Positions 10,301-21,000 of a stretch of 64,000 nt of DNA are shown here, in pieces. The stretch is from a virus. The translations under genes were made by a program, and so were the position numbers. The DNA is taken from positions 31,645 to 95,644 of the IMG/VR virus record IMGVR_UViG_3300032235_000911. One strand, written 5' to 3'. Under the pieces are notes generated by a model. It was not told the origin of the DNA and ran no database searches. It saw only the letters and a list, made by a program, of their open reading frames with translations. The stretch's first letter is position 1. Each line of letters starts with the position of its first letter.

Positions 10301-13300
10301 TTTGCATCAAGTGCATAAATTGAAGTAAAGTATCTTAATTTTATCTTGGTTTCTAGTGGTATAAAGTATTGCGCTATGCTTCTATGTGGATTTTGTGGAT
10401 TGTCTATGTCGTAAATATATGTTTTTGTTCCAATATGAGTTCCTTTTGATGGTACATCACTAGGTATCGTACTTGTGCTTACAATACTACTGCGCAAAAT
10501 ATATTCTTCCGGCGCAGAAATATTATTTGGATAATTTAAACAGTTTATCGCCCCAGCTGGCATAGTAGGAACTCTATCTAGTCTTTTCCTCTTCTCCAGG
10601 TCAGAGTTCCAGAAACTACGTATTAGCCCTGAGTTTCTATTATAGCTGTTGTCGCCCCAGACATATAAAAAGGCCATCCCAAAAGGTATTGTTATTAAAT
10701 CAATCCCCTGCTCATAATTTGATTTATTTCTTATATCATATAAGCCATGATATTCTTTGCGCGGATAAACAGTATCAAGCCGCGTAGAACTATTAACAAG
10801 AAGAGAAGAAGTTAATACATTTTCAATTTTTTTAATAAATGTATCATTTACATCTATTTTATTTGCACCAAAAAGCTTACTTTCAAGATCGTCATTTGCA
10901 AATCTTTTAAATTTTGAAGAATATGAAGACAGAACACTTAGATCCTCCAATGCATTTGCAACGCGAATATTATGCTCAGCTGGCGGGATCCATTCAACTG
11001 GCGGTTCCCGGTAGGATTGATTGCTTGAATATATATTGTTTCCCGAGCGTTGCTTGACAATATTTAAGCTTGGTATAATATTATAGTTATTATATCCATA
11101 TGCAGAAAAGTTGTTGTTTGAGTATGGAATTGCGCGCTGTATGAAATTATTATCTGCCTGTTCTATTCCTTGTGTTTCGCTTATTGTTTGTGTGCCAAGC
11201 GGCTCTGACTCTGCTATGTTTAAATCTTTTCGCATATCAAGCGATTTATTTAAAAGCGAACTATAAATAGAATATTCTTCTGTGTCAGAGAGGTCAGTTA
11301 AGCCGTCAGCGGAAGAGAATTTATTACGAAATACTGTTTTATTTTCTTTATCCCCACGATTATTTAAGGTTTTACCAGCTGTATTTAATACTTCGTAATT
11401 CTTCTGAAAGTTTTTGTTTAGGATATTTTTAATTGTTGTGTTTGTTTTTCTACCGTCCTCTTCGTGTTCGCCTATGCGAGCTTCCCCGAGAGCATCAATA
11501 CCTGCGCTGGCTGAGATAAGTGAATCCGTTACGGCAGTAGAGACTAGATTGACATCAAAATTCTTCTTTGTGTCAATCATAAGCGGAAGCGCATATTGAT
11601 ACTTGTTGCGCTCAAGCATATGGTTTTCAATACTGATTTTAAGACCGGAGTGCGTATTTGCATTCTCTGGTTTTATTTGATCAATAAGATATCCAAGCGA
11701 TGAATCGAGCCACTTATAAAACTCTAAATATCGTTCAATATCTGGTGTATTTACGACCTTTGAGAAGAAGTAGTTTTTTATTTTTTTAAGATTTACATAT
11801 TCATTTGCATATGCATTTGAATGTTCGGAAAATGCAAAAATATAATCTCCAATATTTGAAAACATATTAATCATTTCTTCTGAAATGATCTGATACATAC
11901 TGTTTTCTATAAACAGTGCTACTTTTTCTGGTTTTTTATTTAACGAGCGGGCAAAGTGATCATCTTCGTCAAGAGTTTGAATTGTTTCAAGCGATTCAAT
12001 CGTATCAAAGTTTAACTTTTTGTATGTTTTTACGTATTCCTTTTTGACAAAAGATAAATCGCCTTCCGTGAAACCATAGCCGATGCCGCTATTGTTATTA
12101 AAAATGTCGTACACTATTATCTGGCCATAACCATCTGGTGCGGTATTTTTTTCAAAATCCCAATAAAAAACACCCTTATCTGGTATTGTTTGTGGGTCTG
12201 GTATACCGTAGTTTGTTATATCTTTTGCGTGTTCAAGTAGTGTTTCATCAGCGAGAACGAAGTTCCACAGTGCAACATCTGTTGCTCTAATATCCGTCGA
12301 AACAGCGTTTGAGGATCCGATGGTTACATCCGTAATGTCATCTGTGAGGTTTAGAAATGCGTTAAAAGATTCGTAGTACTCACCAGTTGTATATTTTGTT
12401 GCAGTTAGATAATATTTTGTATCATCACTACGCAATGATATATTCCATGGTAATTGGTTATCTAATACCTTGAAACTATCTGTTTCGATAGATTCGGAAG
12501 ATGAAGATAGCTCAAAAGCCATTCCACCATCTGCTACGGATTTTAAAAATACACTAACAGCATTCGTAGAAAGCAGCGAAATCTTGGATTCTGTACTTAC
12601 TGGCAGGAATGCTTGCAACTCAAGAGTACCAGTTACTAGTCCAAGGCCGTTTATTGTTATATATTGATCATTTTTTAGAGAAACTGTTTTCTTGCGGATA
12701 ATTTTTTCTGCCGTTTTTGTTTCTACAGCGTTAAACACGCTTTTATCGGCATATAGATTTATTTTTACAAGATTTTCATCTACGCCATAGCTGTGAAGCA
12801 AGCTCTTGATAGACTTTTCAGTACCTTTACTTTTTAATATATATGCAAGATTGTTATATATATTTTGGTATATTTTGTTTTTAACTTTATAGATCTTGTC
12901 TTCAAAGATATATGTATCATTTCTGGAAGAGAGGTTCTCTATTCCATCTACTCCGCTGAAAAGATCAGTTACATCAAATCCTGTACTTGATATGATTTTA
13001 TCATAAAATGGATAGATACTATCAAGATCTGCTGTGTGTTTCTGATGTTTTAAGCTTGATATTTCTTTTATTTTATTATAAAGATCGTCAAAATACACTG
13101 ACATTAACTGAACTAGTTTTTTAAAGTTTTGTGTTCCAAGATCACCTTCTTCATCATATATCCACGATGGGAATTTTTTCCATAATGCATGTTTATTATT
13201 TTCATCATACTCGGTAGCTGCCTCTATTTTTTGCTCAAAATAAGTTTGTAAAGCAGGCGAAAATAAATTAAAATTTAAGTTTTTATCTAACCAAATAGTA

Positions 13301-13494
13301 TCAGACTTTTCTTTTGTTTTAACAAGCCCGCTTTCATCGATTGCGGAAGTGTCTAAACGAGAATCTGCACTATAATAGTTAAATACACCATCAAGACCAC
13401 GCCCAGAGTAATCAACTACGTATTGAGAATTGCTTGTTGTCCAGCCTTCGTTATATTTAAAATAAAATAATAAACTAGTTTTTTCACTTGACAT
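7396..13494 (-). CDS. Giant virion protein (2032 aa) with LamG/concanavalin-like segments
   Basis: The largest gene in the window. Residues 7-40 (LLFYFKYNEGWTTSN, VVDYSGRGLDG) and roughly 400-450 (VALWNFVLADETLLEHA, GVFYWDFEKNTAPDGYG) look like concanavalin A/LamG-type beta-sandwich motifs. The remainder is unrecognised. There is no coiled-coil or hydrophobic pattern expected of a tape measure, so a large baseplate or tail-tip protein is more likely. It is coupled by TAATG to the LamG-domain gene upstream. Carbohydrate binding is possible but unproven. Confidence 0.65.
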   Translation of the reverse strand: MSSEKTSLLFYFKYNEGWTTSNSQYVVDYSGRGLDGVFNYYSADSRLDTSAIDESGLVKTKEKSDTIWLDKNLNFNLFSPALQTYFEQKIEAATEYDENNKHALWKKFPSWIYDEEGDLGTQNFKKLVQLMSVYFDDLYNKIKEISSLKHQKHTADLDSIYPFYDKIISSTGFDVTDLFSGVDGIENLSSRNDTYIFEDKIYKVKNKIYQNIYNNLAYILKSKGTEKSIKSLLHSYGVDENLVKINLYADKSVFNAVETKTAEKIIRKKTVSLKNDQYITINGLGLVTGTLELQAFLPVSTESKISLLSTNAVSVFLKSVADGGMAFELSSSSESIETDSFKVLDNQLPWNISLRSDDTKYYLTATKYTTGEYYESFNAFLNLTDDITDVTIGSSNAVSTDIRATDVALWNFVLADETLLEHAKDITNYGIPDPQTIPDKGVFYWDFEKNTAPDGYGQIIVYDIFNNNSGIGYGFTEGDLSFVKKEYVKTYKKLNFDTIESLETIQTLDEDDHFARSLNKKPEKVALFIENSMYQIISEEMINMFSNIGDYIFAFSEHSNAYANEYVNLKKIKNYFFSKVVNTPDIERYLEFYKWLDSSLGYLIDQIKPENANTHSGLKISIENHMLERNKYQYALPLMIDTKKNFDVNLVSTAVTDSLISASAGIDALGEARIGEHEEDGRKTNTTIKNILNKNFQKNYEVLNTAGKTLNNRGDKENKTVFRNKFSSADGLTDLSDTEEYSIYSSLLNKSLDMRKDLNIAESEPLGTQTISETQGIEQADNNFIQRAIPYSNNNFSAYGYNNYNIIPSLNIVKQRSGNNIYSSNQSYREPPVEWIPPAEHNIRVANALEDLSVLSSYSSKFKRFANDDLESKLFGANKIDVNDTFIKKIENVLTSSLLVNSSTRLDTVYPRKEYHGLYDIRNKSNYEQGIDLITIPFGMAFLYVWGDNSYNRNSGLIRSFWNSDLEKRKRLDRVPTMPAGAINCLNYPNNISAPEEYILRSSIVSTSTIPSDVPSKGTHIGTKTYIYDIDNPQNPHRSIAQYFIPLETKIKLRYFTSIYALDANNNTNIFKNSFDKLEIDFLDDSTYGDIGPFGHQELFPFTRGKINTKNPINNNLFVQRIQPKPQFIFNNFITITDLGEISGLSYASAPYMNPVTARILLNDSYQGAVDSRITASYNSYASFYENLKHISKNYSIIPEYVMSNILGDITGSSESLDLSLNLRGYNDNVQLSDSEIYKFKININKFIDKKTNEFVIRLSGIKKMLPYAGFYPAERTKQIARYFQEEYDFNNLKVTNGSSKHGAQTLIQPFFAPGILFNSIKSGLAVSYPVLASNTLLGSEEIYSSVLKRIYTDSSVNTPYPLNNPNCNSVDCTVEFKIDSSIAVKKITNILPFEAILDPKSSLKSLLGRNLYYLDPTRYISFFSNTISELEEIKPELLYPSIDIDSIENGQNTLYRYAINNFISEVPNFFLKNNELTYFESLGEKNFKLSENGKKYVMNLRISKSQNFSMFNSASNDVPVTSLFGPPCQAYYSGKDHTGTVSDEIYLPYAPPYLRDGGKDTYIKFEYTGNGEKFTADQINRISINRIQWGSDHSTENPLNITYYHAMNLDSCCRLLDLVESPLVTTDAITGQEISQTTTSTPNRKWVIQTKFESPLINYINEKKEPSIAKEIVLDGAVLAEYVNEYNNVLPNNFYASNAIPITLQVTSSQINGIWNRLGAVPSDNNSVQLTLEDTDGVNAEETGSLMDLVGFKKESKSIGTIADKKIISEGMLLLPYSTSVNAENNSLFKKVQSGYLKDKYLIKIDPETIKTILGFDYRTKTIKEIEYIFFRNKNLNYNNSIVKLIKNMLEYNIPPYLNWLDNSNNLEPFVFYVAEFTHELDKDDLAKIWQGTLPKIGFTPEEQTLEIRHKFSPLEVLSEEVRQYLTNDSLDGIVFKVKRKANREYNSIIKKNEDTRYTDIPWNTFNWPYDHFSLVELLNIQAGEGYTSDTLSTEPTLVNTDIQFRVLSDEIEQIKNREIKIPDVFKGNKS

Positions 13495-14468
13495 TATATT
13501 ATACCTTGGTTTGTGTCATTTCCGTCTACTTGTGTAAACCAAAATCTTCCTATTTTTTCTATACTTCTAAAGCCATTCCATAATCGTGTTTCGTCTAAAT
13601 AAATTAAATTATTACCACCAAGGGTAAAAATAGGAGTATTCCCGAAGCTAGATGGTAGTTCTATGTTTTTATTTAATTTTAAAATACTCAATCCGAATGG
13701 AAAAATAACAGATTTCTTTTTATATAAATTAATCTCTAAATTGCTTAGCTGAACTTTTAATTCGCCATCTATAAAGAAATTTATTTTGTCTGTTGATATA
13801 TTAAATGCATAGTGGTGCCATTTGTCTAGTTCTATTGGGCAGTCAAGCTCGTAATCATTTGGAGTTGCATCAAGTACGTGCATCTTATTGTTTTCAAAAT
13901 ATATCTTCAATAAATCAATTACAAATGGATCATTATTATTGTCTTCTGTTATTGCTTTTATTGTTAAAATATCCGTTAGGTTTAGGTCATCTGCTTTTGC
14001 CCAAGTCTCAAACGTGATACCTTCTTCGAAATCTATAAAAGTATTATAGAGATTCATATCTCCGAGAAGATATGATTTTTTTGCTTCAGCGTTAAGATCT
14101 TTGATGGTTGAATAAACTTGAATATTTTGATCGGCTGCAATCTTTACCGATCCCACCGATCGCGGTATCTCATTTTGGAATAAATAAAACTCAAAATCAG
14201 TTAAAGAATTAATCCATTTTAACTTATCGGTTGAACTTCCATCATATGGAAAATATTGTACAATTTTTTGCACAGCGTCAGCATAATATTGAACTGCACT
14301 ACCAAATTTTGCAAAAGACGAAATCTTTGAGAAATCTACGCCAGAAAGAAACTTTCTTTGTTGTTCTGCCAGTTGGGGTATTTCTGTATCGTTGTTTAGA
14401 AAACCTTTTTCGTTAGCAAGTTGGTCAGGTACAAGCGCGCCGCCATTAAAAATATCTCGCGTATTCAT
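13494..14468 (-). CDS. LamG (concanavalin A-like) domain virion protein
   Basis: A 324-aa protein whose C-terminal two thirds form a laminin-G-type jellyroll. The diagnostic strings are FETWAKADD, KWHHYAFNISTDKINFFIDG and IYLDETRLWNGFRS, the usual order for LamG_3 domains. Such domains in phage tails usually bind glycans or act as structural modules. Overlapping start and stop codons join it to the giant gene downstream and to the gene upstream, within the baseplate operon. Confidence 0.75.
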   Translation of the reverse strand: MNTRDIFNGGALVPDQLANEKGFLNNDTEIPQLAEQQRKFLSGVDFSKISSFAKFGSAVQYYADAVQKIVQYFPYDGSSTDKLKWINSLTDFEFYLFQNEIPRSVGSVKIAADQNIQVYSTIKDLNAEAKKSYLLGDMNLYNTFIDFEEGITFETWAKADDLNLTDILTIKAITEDNNNDPFVIDLLKIYFENNKMHVLDATPNDYELDCPIELDKWHHYAFNISTDKINFFIDGELKVQLSNLEINLYKKKSVIFPFGLSILKLNKNIELPSSFGNTPIFTLGGNNLIYLDETRLWNGFRSIEKIGRFWFTQVDGNDTNQGII

Positions 14469-15877
14469 TATTCCATCCTAAATCTAAATACTTCTGGGTA
14501 TTCCGTCTTTTTTACGCCATCGATAATCATAAATTTAATTCCGTATGAATATCCGGTCTCAAGCATTGACATATCTAGCATGAAATAATTGCCACTTGCG
14601 TCATAAGAGCATAGTGTCGACGGTTGTGGATAAACTCCATAATCTATTATAGTATAATTATCATTTATTCTAAAGAGTTTATAATAGAGATTTTTGTGTA
14701 TTGTGCCCTCTATCTCTTTACTTGCAACCGTATATATATTTGGTGACCAATTTTTTTCTCTGCTGTAGATTTTAAATTTAATAAGTTCGTCTTGGGTATA
14801 TGAACTTTTTAGGTTTGTTATATTAAGCACGTAAGTTGGGCTATCGATCTCGTCAAAAGTTCTAACTTTTGCGTCTATTTCGCCCTTATAAAACACAGTG
14901 GAACCGCTGACCCAGTAATCATTTATAGTTGAATCTTGCGATCCTGTTAGAATTACAGAGCAACGATATACCCCTGTTGATATTTTTTGTGAAACTGCTG
15001 ATCCTATATTTGTGTTTGTTTCATTTTTAAAAACAACGTTTGGTACAACACCAGAAGGCAAATCTTTCAGTGTGCCATTTATTTTATTATAAAAATATAA
15101 ATCTTGTGTATTATCTTCAGTTTCTGCGTTTGGAGAATAGAAGTAAAAATCTGGTCTATCGTCCGTAAATTCCGTACCCCAGCGGGCTTCTATACATGGA
15201 CGCTTAAAGAAATATTCTGAGCTTCTTGACGAAAACCTTTTTGTATAAAAGCTTTTATTATATTCCGGCTGCTCAAACGCACCAGACAATGCTATAATAA
15301 AGCCATAATTAGGAATAGTGGATGCTAGTTGCTCCTCTACGCTGTCGGTTACATCAACTTCTAAATCCTCTAGACCTGTTTCAAAATAAAAACTTTTTGC
15401 TTTATCTGGGTAATAATCGCCGCCCGCGGTTGACCAGCCACGCGATGAACTAGCATAAGTCCAGTTTGCGCCTTCTCCGTTTGTACCATTGTATCCAAGG
15501 TCCGCATAGCCTTCGAGGTCGAATCCATAGCCTTCCTGCCAATCAGAGCCAGAAATTGGAGCAACGATAACAGAAAATTTCTCAGGAACCTCAAACGCAT
15601 GTTTAATATTACTTAACTTTAAATAAAATGATACACTGCCTGAGTTTGGTAGCTTGCCTTCTTCTCGTAAATTATTTATTTTTTCTAATGGAAACTTTAT
15701 AAGTAAACGACTTAATTGTGGTTCTTCGGCCCCTTCTTGTGTTTTGTAATATACAGAAAAAACTTCTAACGCATCAGAGTTGCCTGTGTTTGAGTATATC
15801 GCTCTTGTTAGCGAATCTGCGCGAAATGCGTTTACTATTGTTGTGTCTGCCGACGCAGACAGTCTGAGTATTGACAT
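14468..15877 (-). CDS. Virion protein with DNRLRE-like N-terminus, 469 aa
   Basis: Residues 1-70 (SADTTIVNAF, LEVFSVYYKT, LSRLLIKFPLEKI) follow the pattern of DNRLRE-type beta domains: an early DTTI segment and later SR-LLIKF. The C-terminal half carries Ig-like beta segments. It lies directly downstream of the gp6-like wedge gene with a TAATG overlap, so a baseplate-attached protein is likely. The exact role is unknown. Confidence 0.6.
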   Translation of the reverse strand: MSILRLSASADTTIVNAFRADSLTRAIYSNTGNSDALEVFSVYYKTQEGAEEPQLSRLLIKFPLEKINNLREEGKLPNSGSVSFYLKLSNIKHAFEVPEKFSVIVAPISGSDWQEGYGFDLEGYADLGYNGTNGEGANWTYASSSRGWSTAGGDYYPDKAKSFYFETGLEDLEVDVTDSVEEQLASTIPNYGFIIALSGAFEQPEYNKSFYTKRFSSRSSEYFFKRPCIEARWGTEFTDDRPDFYFYSPNAETEDNTQDLYFYNKINGTLKDLPSGVVPNVVFKNETNTNIGSAVSQKISTGVYRCSVILTGSQDSTINDYWVSGSTVFYKGEIDAKVRTFDEIDSPTYVLNITNLKSSYTQDELIKFKIYSREKNWSPNIYTVASKEIEGTIHKNLYYKLFRINDNYTIIDYGVYPQPSTLCSYDASGNYFMLDMSMLETGYSYGIKFMIIDGVKKTEYPEVFRFRME

Positions 15878-17682
15878 TATATCGTTTTTCCTATTATATC
15901 TTGACCTATTCTAGCATTTTTTATTTCCCATATAGCATTTTTTGGCATTATTATGTAATTTCCGTCTGCGCTCCTGTTTCTTTCAATATCTAGAGATACA
16001 GAAGAATAGCCAAGAGAAGTTAGATTATTTACTTTTATTCTATCTTTTATATCAAGTACCCCATTTATTTTTCTAATCTCTCTATAGACATCCAAGATGT
16101 TAAATGGTTCTCCTATTTGTGCAGGAATTCGATATCTAAACTCAAGTTGTCTTGACACGGCATCTAGAACATTTGCTTTATCAAAATTTGGATCAACCAT
16201 TATAGTAAAACTTAAACCAAGGTTAACAACCTTGGCATCTAAAATATCAACGGTGTCTGTCAACATTTTATAGCCGGATAGCCAAAATTTTAAATTTTCC
16301 TTTATACGCGTATTTGATTGTATCATATGACCGGCGGTATCTTTGCAGGCAATATATAAATTTATATTATTCTTTGGGCTATTTGCATCTCTAACGGCTT
16401 TTGCTCTACCTATTGTCCCATATTTTGATGGTAGCATATATGCTAATGTTTCATAGTCTTTTGCTGTAACAGCACGATTTTGAGTTTGAAATATAGAACC
16501 TGCCAGATCTTTTATTTCTTCTATGTCTATATCAAGACTATCTCCAATAATAGGTTCCTCGTTTATAATCTGTATGCTGTTTATTATTGTATTTATTGTA
16601 TCGTTTGTAACGCTAGTGTTATTAAAAACATAATTTAAGCTTTTAACAACAACAACTTCACCTACTTCTGCATTGTTATTATAGCTTTTATTTTTTCTAT
16701 ATGTTATAGTTAGCTTTGTATTGTCTGGCCCTATACCGAATCTGTCTCCGTTTATGAGCCGATTTGGCTCAAAGACCTCTTCTGTTGTATAGTCCGTATT
16801 GTATCTTTCAAGAACGAATTTGCTTGGTTCTGTTACGACATCAACCGTTAAGTCATCATCTTGTTTGTATTGTTTTCCACCAAACATAATATATGGCAAT
16901 GTACCATCGAAGCCAAAAACAAATCTTCTCTGTGCGCTTACTGTTCTCAATAGAGATTTAAGTTCTGATGTTGGCTCCGTTAGCGGTATTGATTGATATA
17001 CAACGTTTTGTGAGAGGTTTGGGACTTCATAATATTCATTCCCGTCACTATCCAGAACAGAAGCTATCTCGACAATTGATAGATCTGGTAAATAAACTTT
17101 ATTAAACGGAATGAAGCTGCCTATTTGTTTTTCAAACGTAGAGATCTCACCGGAAATAACCGGGACGCTTAATTTTACTGCATAATACGTAGGGTTTTTT
17201 ACTTCATTTGTTCGTGCGATAACATATTGTTTACCGGTTTGATTTTCATCAATGATGATATCTTCTGTTGTCAAAAAAGTCTTTGTACCGTCCGCAGAAC
17301 TAAAGCTGGTGCCTCGCTTTATCACTGGTGCTTGGCTAAAATCTGGCTTTCCATCGCTACCGGCAGGCATTAGCATATAAATTGAAACGATCCCAGTTGT
17401 AGATGTTGTATTTGATCTCTTATATCCCAATTCAGTCGCAAGAGCTAATATGTTTTTTCTCTCCATAGCAGTTGCTAAAAAAGATTCATTGGACTGGTAA
17501 TCGATAAAATATGACAGTGAGTCGCCAACGTAGGCCATCGAATCGATTATAAAAGACGTTATACTGGCCTCTGACGCATCGGATAGCGTGTCTGGATAGA
17601 ATCTTGCTGCGTAATCTTTTAATTCTTTTTTAATAGTACTAAAATCTTTCGCAAGGTAGTTTATTTTAAAGTTTTTATTCAT
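15877..17682 (-). CDS. Baseplate wedge protein, T4 gp6/baseplate-J-like
   Basis: A 601-aa protein with the layout of phage J/gp6 wedge proteins. The N-terminal part has LAKDFSTIKKELKDYA and SFIIDSMAYVGDSLSYFIDY, which places subunits in the wedge. The central beta region is followed by NRAVTAKDYETLAYMLPSKY, the characteristic J-family segment, and a C-terminal QLEFRYRIPAQIGEPFNILD segment. I choose the ATG at 17682 because it has GGAAG just upstream; a TTG at 17694 gives four extra residues. It lies next to the gp25 homologue, as in T4-type baseplates. Confidence 0.85.
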   Translation of the reverse strand: MNKNFKINYLAKDFSTIKKELKDYAARFYPDTLSDASEASITSFIIDSMAYVGDSLSYFIDYQSNESFLATAMERKNILALATELGYKRSNTTSTTGIVSIYMLMPAGSDGKPDFSQAPVIKRGTSFSSADGTKTFLTTEDIIIDENQTGKQYVIARTNEVKNPTYYAVKLSVPVISGEISTFEKQIGSFIPFNKVYLPDLSIVEIASVLDSDGNEYYEVPNLSQNVVYQSIPLTEPTSELKSLLRTVSAQRRFVFGFDGTLPYIMFGGKQYKQDDDLTVDVVTEPSKFVLERYNTDYTTEEVFEPNRLINGDRFGIGPDNTKLTITYRKNKSYNNNAEVGEVVVVKSLNYVFNNTSVTNDTINTIINSIQIINEEPIIGDSLDIDIEEIKDLAGSIFQTQNRAVTAKDYETLAYMLPSKYGTIGRAKAVRDANSPKNNINLYIACKDTAGHMIQSNTRIKENLKFWLSGYKMLTDTVDILDAKVVNLGLSFTIMVDPNFDKANVLDAVSRQLEFRYRIPAQIGEPFNILDVYREIRKINGVLDIKDRIKVNNLTSLGYSSVSLDIERNRSADGNYIIMPKNAIWEIKNARIGQDIIGKTI

Positions 17683-17683
17683 T

Positions 17684-18061
17684 TTAGCTTCCAAGACTCA
17701 TATTAAATGTATCAGTATAATAATTTTTGTATCTAAAATCTATACTTATCGACAGGGAGTTTTGCTCAGGGATAATATTAACATTTGTTACTTCTACTTC
17801 TGGTATAAACATCGAGATTTGGTTTGCTATCGTTCTATAAATATCTATCTTATAGTTATTTCCTGTCATATTTTGATTTTCAAACAGTAATCTTCTTATT
17901 CCAACCCCAAAATTTGGATTCATAAGCTTTTCGCCTGGGTTTGTCAGTAACAACGTTTTTATTTTTTGCTTAATGTTATCTATAAAAACAGTTAAATAGA
18001 CAAATTTATTGTCTCCATCTAGTTGAAAGGGTATCTTTGGAGCGTATTTTTTCTCTGCCAT
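17684..18061 (-). CDS. Baseplate wedge protein, gp25/GpW family
   Basis: A 125-aa protein of normal gp25 length. The motif IKTLLLTNPGEKLMNPNFGV followed by IRRLLFEN is the family hallmark (LLt.pGE...P.fG.gl...lFe). T4 gp25 joins the wedge to the tail sheath and is conserved in contractile injection systems, so this gene shows the phage has a contractile tail. Its stop is one base before the gp6-like start. Confidence 0.9.
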   Translation of the reverse strand: MAEKKYAPKIPFQLDGDNKFVYLTVFIDNIKQKIKTLLLTNPGEKLMNPNFGVGIRRLLFENQNMTGNNYKIDIYRTIANQISMFIPEVEVTNVNIIPEQNSLSISIDFRYKNYYTDTFNMSLGS

Positions 18062-18088
18062 GTCAATAATAAATAGCGCCTATGATAA

Positions 18089-21000
18089 TTATTTACTTTC
18101 TTCTGGCTCAAACTTATCTATATCTTTTACTGCCTCTTTTTGAAGATCTGGTGTGCAAACTGGTGAAGTCTGTGCCTTGGCTTCTGCTTCTTGAGCAGGT
18201 AAACAAGGATCACCGCCAGGCTCTAGAGCCTTCAGTTTTCTTATTTCTTCCAGTGAATCTGCGTAATATTTGTATTCCTGTATAGAATCTAACGCTAGAT
18301 AAGTCCAGCCAACAGGTGTAGGTGTCAAAGCACCAAATGAACCACCAGTTATTCCAAGCGAAGTAACAAGGTCTGGCAAGACTGATTTGCCATCATCTAG
18401 GCGCTTATAGAATAATAGATCTGCGTATGTATTTGAGTTCTTTATTATGTCTTTTCTGTCTTGTGGATCTATAATTGACCATCCAAGTACGCCGCCTAGT
18501 GTTACAAGCTCGTTTATTTTTCTAGTTAATCCAATATTAATATCATTATTTTGCGCTTGGTTTAGCGTCATCATTCTTGCCGTATCTACCATTGCATTTA
18601 TAAAAAACTTTATGTACTTTGTATATTGAGGATTTAATCCGATCATAGCATAAGGCACAGGAGATAGTGCAACTTTGCTTAAAAATTGCTCAATTTGGTT
18701 CTGGTCTGGTGGTATTGTATTATATCCTACTTCGCTACTCCCGGTTGATGCGACTGTGTAGCGCCCTAGTATTTCTAGTAGACGAGATTTGGCACCGGAA
18801 TATATATGCTCTGTTTGAACATCGATATTAGTTGACATAAGAAAGTATATAAGAAGATGCGATCTTTCGTCCTCTATTATTTTTCTTGTCTCAGTTAGAG
18901 GATATGTGTAGGGAATTTCCTTACCGTCGCCATATCTAACATGAACCTTTAGGCTATCAGCTTGCGTATCGACTATAAATGATTGCTTACGTGTAGGGCG
19001 CGACTTTTTTGTCTTGGAACTAAAAATACGATTTAGTGTTTCTGCGACAAACTTCACACCAGTATACGTTGTTGTAAGATCTGCCGTAAAATCGATTGCC
19101 TTTTGTAAATCAGACTTTGTCTCTGCTTCGAATGCCTCTGGCTGTGCAATCATTTTATCCCAAAAGCTTGTATCCGTGAAACTAATTGTATCATTTGCTA
19201 ATGAGAAATCTACAAATCGTTTTATTTCTCTACGAATGTAATATTGTAGCGCCTCTTCGTTTTTGTTCGTCTTTGGGAATACAAGATCTTTAAATATTGC
19301 AGTTTGATATTCTACATAGATTTTTCCACCTACCTCCAGTAATTTATTAAAAAGAGGATTTGTGTTATCATTTTGATCAACATTTTCGTTTGAGCTATAT
19401 TTTCGTGTATCTAATTTTAAAAACTCAACAAATATATCAATAAAAATATTATTTTTATGTACTTCCTTTATCTCATCTCGCGTATAAGAAGCCCAGAATG
19501 GTATTGTTTTTACCATGTAATCTGTGACGAAAGATCTTACTATTAAATTAAATAAGATTCTTTCCATTGATTTTGTTGGATCTGCGCCTTTTTCACAAAT
19601 ATCTATTTTAAAATTATTTAATTCTCTAATCTTAAAATAATCATAGTTTAGGTAGTTTGGATTAATATTGCAATTTTTATATTTTGGATTTACCAGTAGA
19701 TGGTACTTCTTTAATCTTGAATATAGGCGCAGATACGAGTTGGTTGATATATCAACATTTTTTGTAACAGAATAGTCCGAGTCTTGCATTTTTTCTATTG
19801 CAGTTTCTTCTCCATCTATCCAATCGATAAATTTATCTATAAGGCCGTCTTCTGTCTTATAATAAATAAAATCTTTTGTTAAATCATAATCGGTTTTAAA
19901 ATATTCTGAGCCTGCAAAATTATTTAATACTATCTCTTGAAGTATTGCATATTCACTTGGCGGTAGTGTATTTGAAACTTTTTGTGTTTTTATATTAAAA
20001 AGTCTATTAACTGCAACAACATTATCTTTATTTGAAGTTGTTATGTTTAACGTTCTAGATATATCACTAGATATTTTTGTATCCAATGAAAATATACCTG
20101 ATTGTCTAAACTTTCTTACGTTTGAGACAATTTTTTCGTAATTTTTTATTTTGCTTATTAGCGGTTTAAACTTTTCAAGATAAATCTGCTGTAACAAATT
20201 TTTAGTATCAAGGTCTAGTTTCGCAAACTTGCTTTCCAGAACAGGTACAACCGTTGAAGAGTAAAGTAAATCATACGCGCTGGTTTGCGAATATATAGCA
20301 GCTCCTAATACCTCAGATTTTTTTTGGCTTATATCTTTTGCTAATTTAAAACCTTTTAAGATTACGAATCTGGCGTTTTCTTTATCCACGTATATAAATT
20401 TAACTTCTACTTCGTTACTGTTTATTATATTTGAGTTAATTGTTATTGCAATAAAATAATCTAGCGTTTTAAGGTGTGCGCCAAGTCTAGAGCCATTTGA
20501 CCATAGATCATGTAAACTACTACTACTCCCATTATCATCAAACGCTCGATTTGCCTCTATGCTCTCTAGCCAGATTCTTGTTTTATCTTTATTTTCGTCT
20601 AAAAATGCTTTAAATTCGCTATTATAGACAAACTCGCTTGCAGTACAAACAATATTAGCTTCCTGCAATTGATCATTTGCTCCCAAGAAAGAATTCGACA
20701 ACTCTTTTGAGGTTGTATCGTTTTGTGAATATGGATAATAAATAAGACGATGTTTGTCTATTTCGTTTCCTGGTCTTATAGTTACCGGATAGTCTACATT
20801 CAAGCCAAGATCTTCGTTGTACAATGTATATTCAACTGATCCTATCGTTTCTCCGGAGCTTTTTTGCCTTATAAGAGTTTTGTTTTTTGCAAATGATTCG
20901 ATTAAGTTATCAGACTCGTCGTTAAAGGTCGTTAAGATGTCACTAAAAGTTGCATCTAAAGAATTGGCGTAATTTTGAACAAGATAATCTGTTGCCTCGT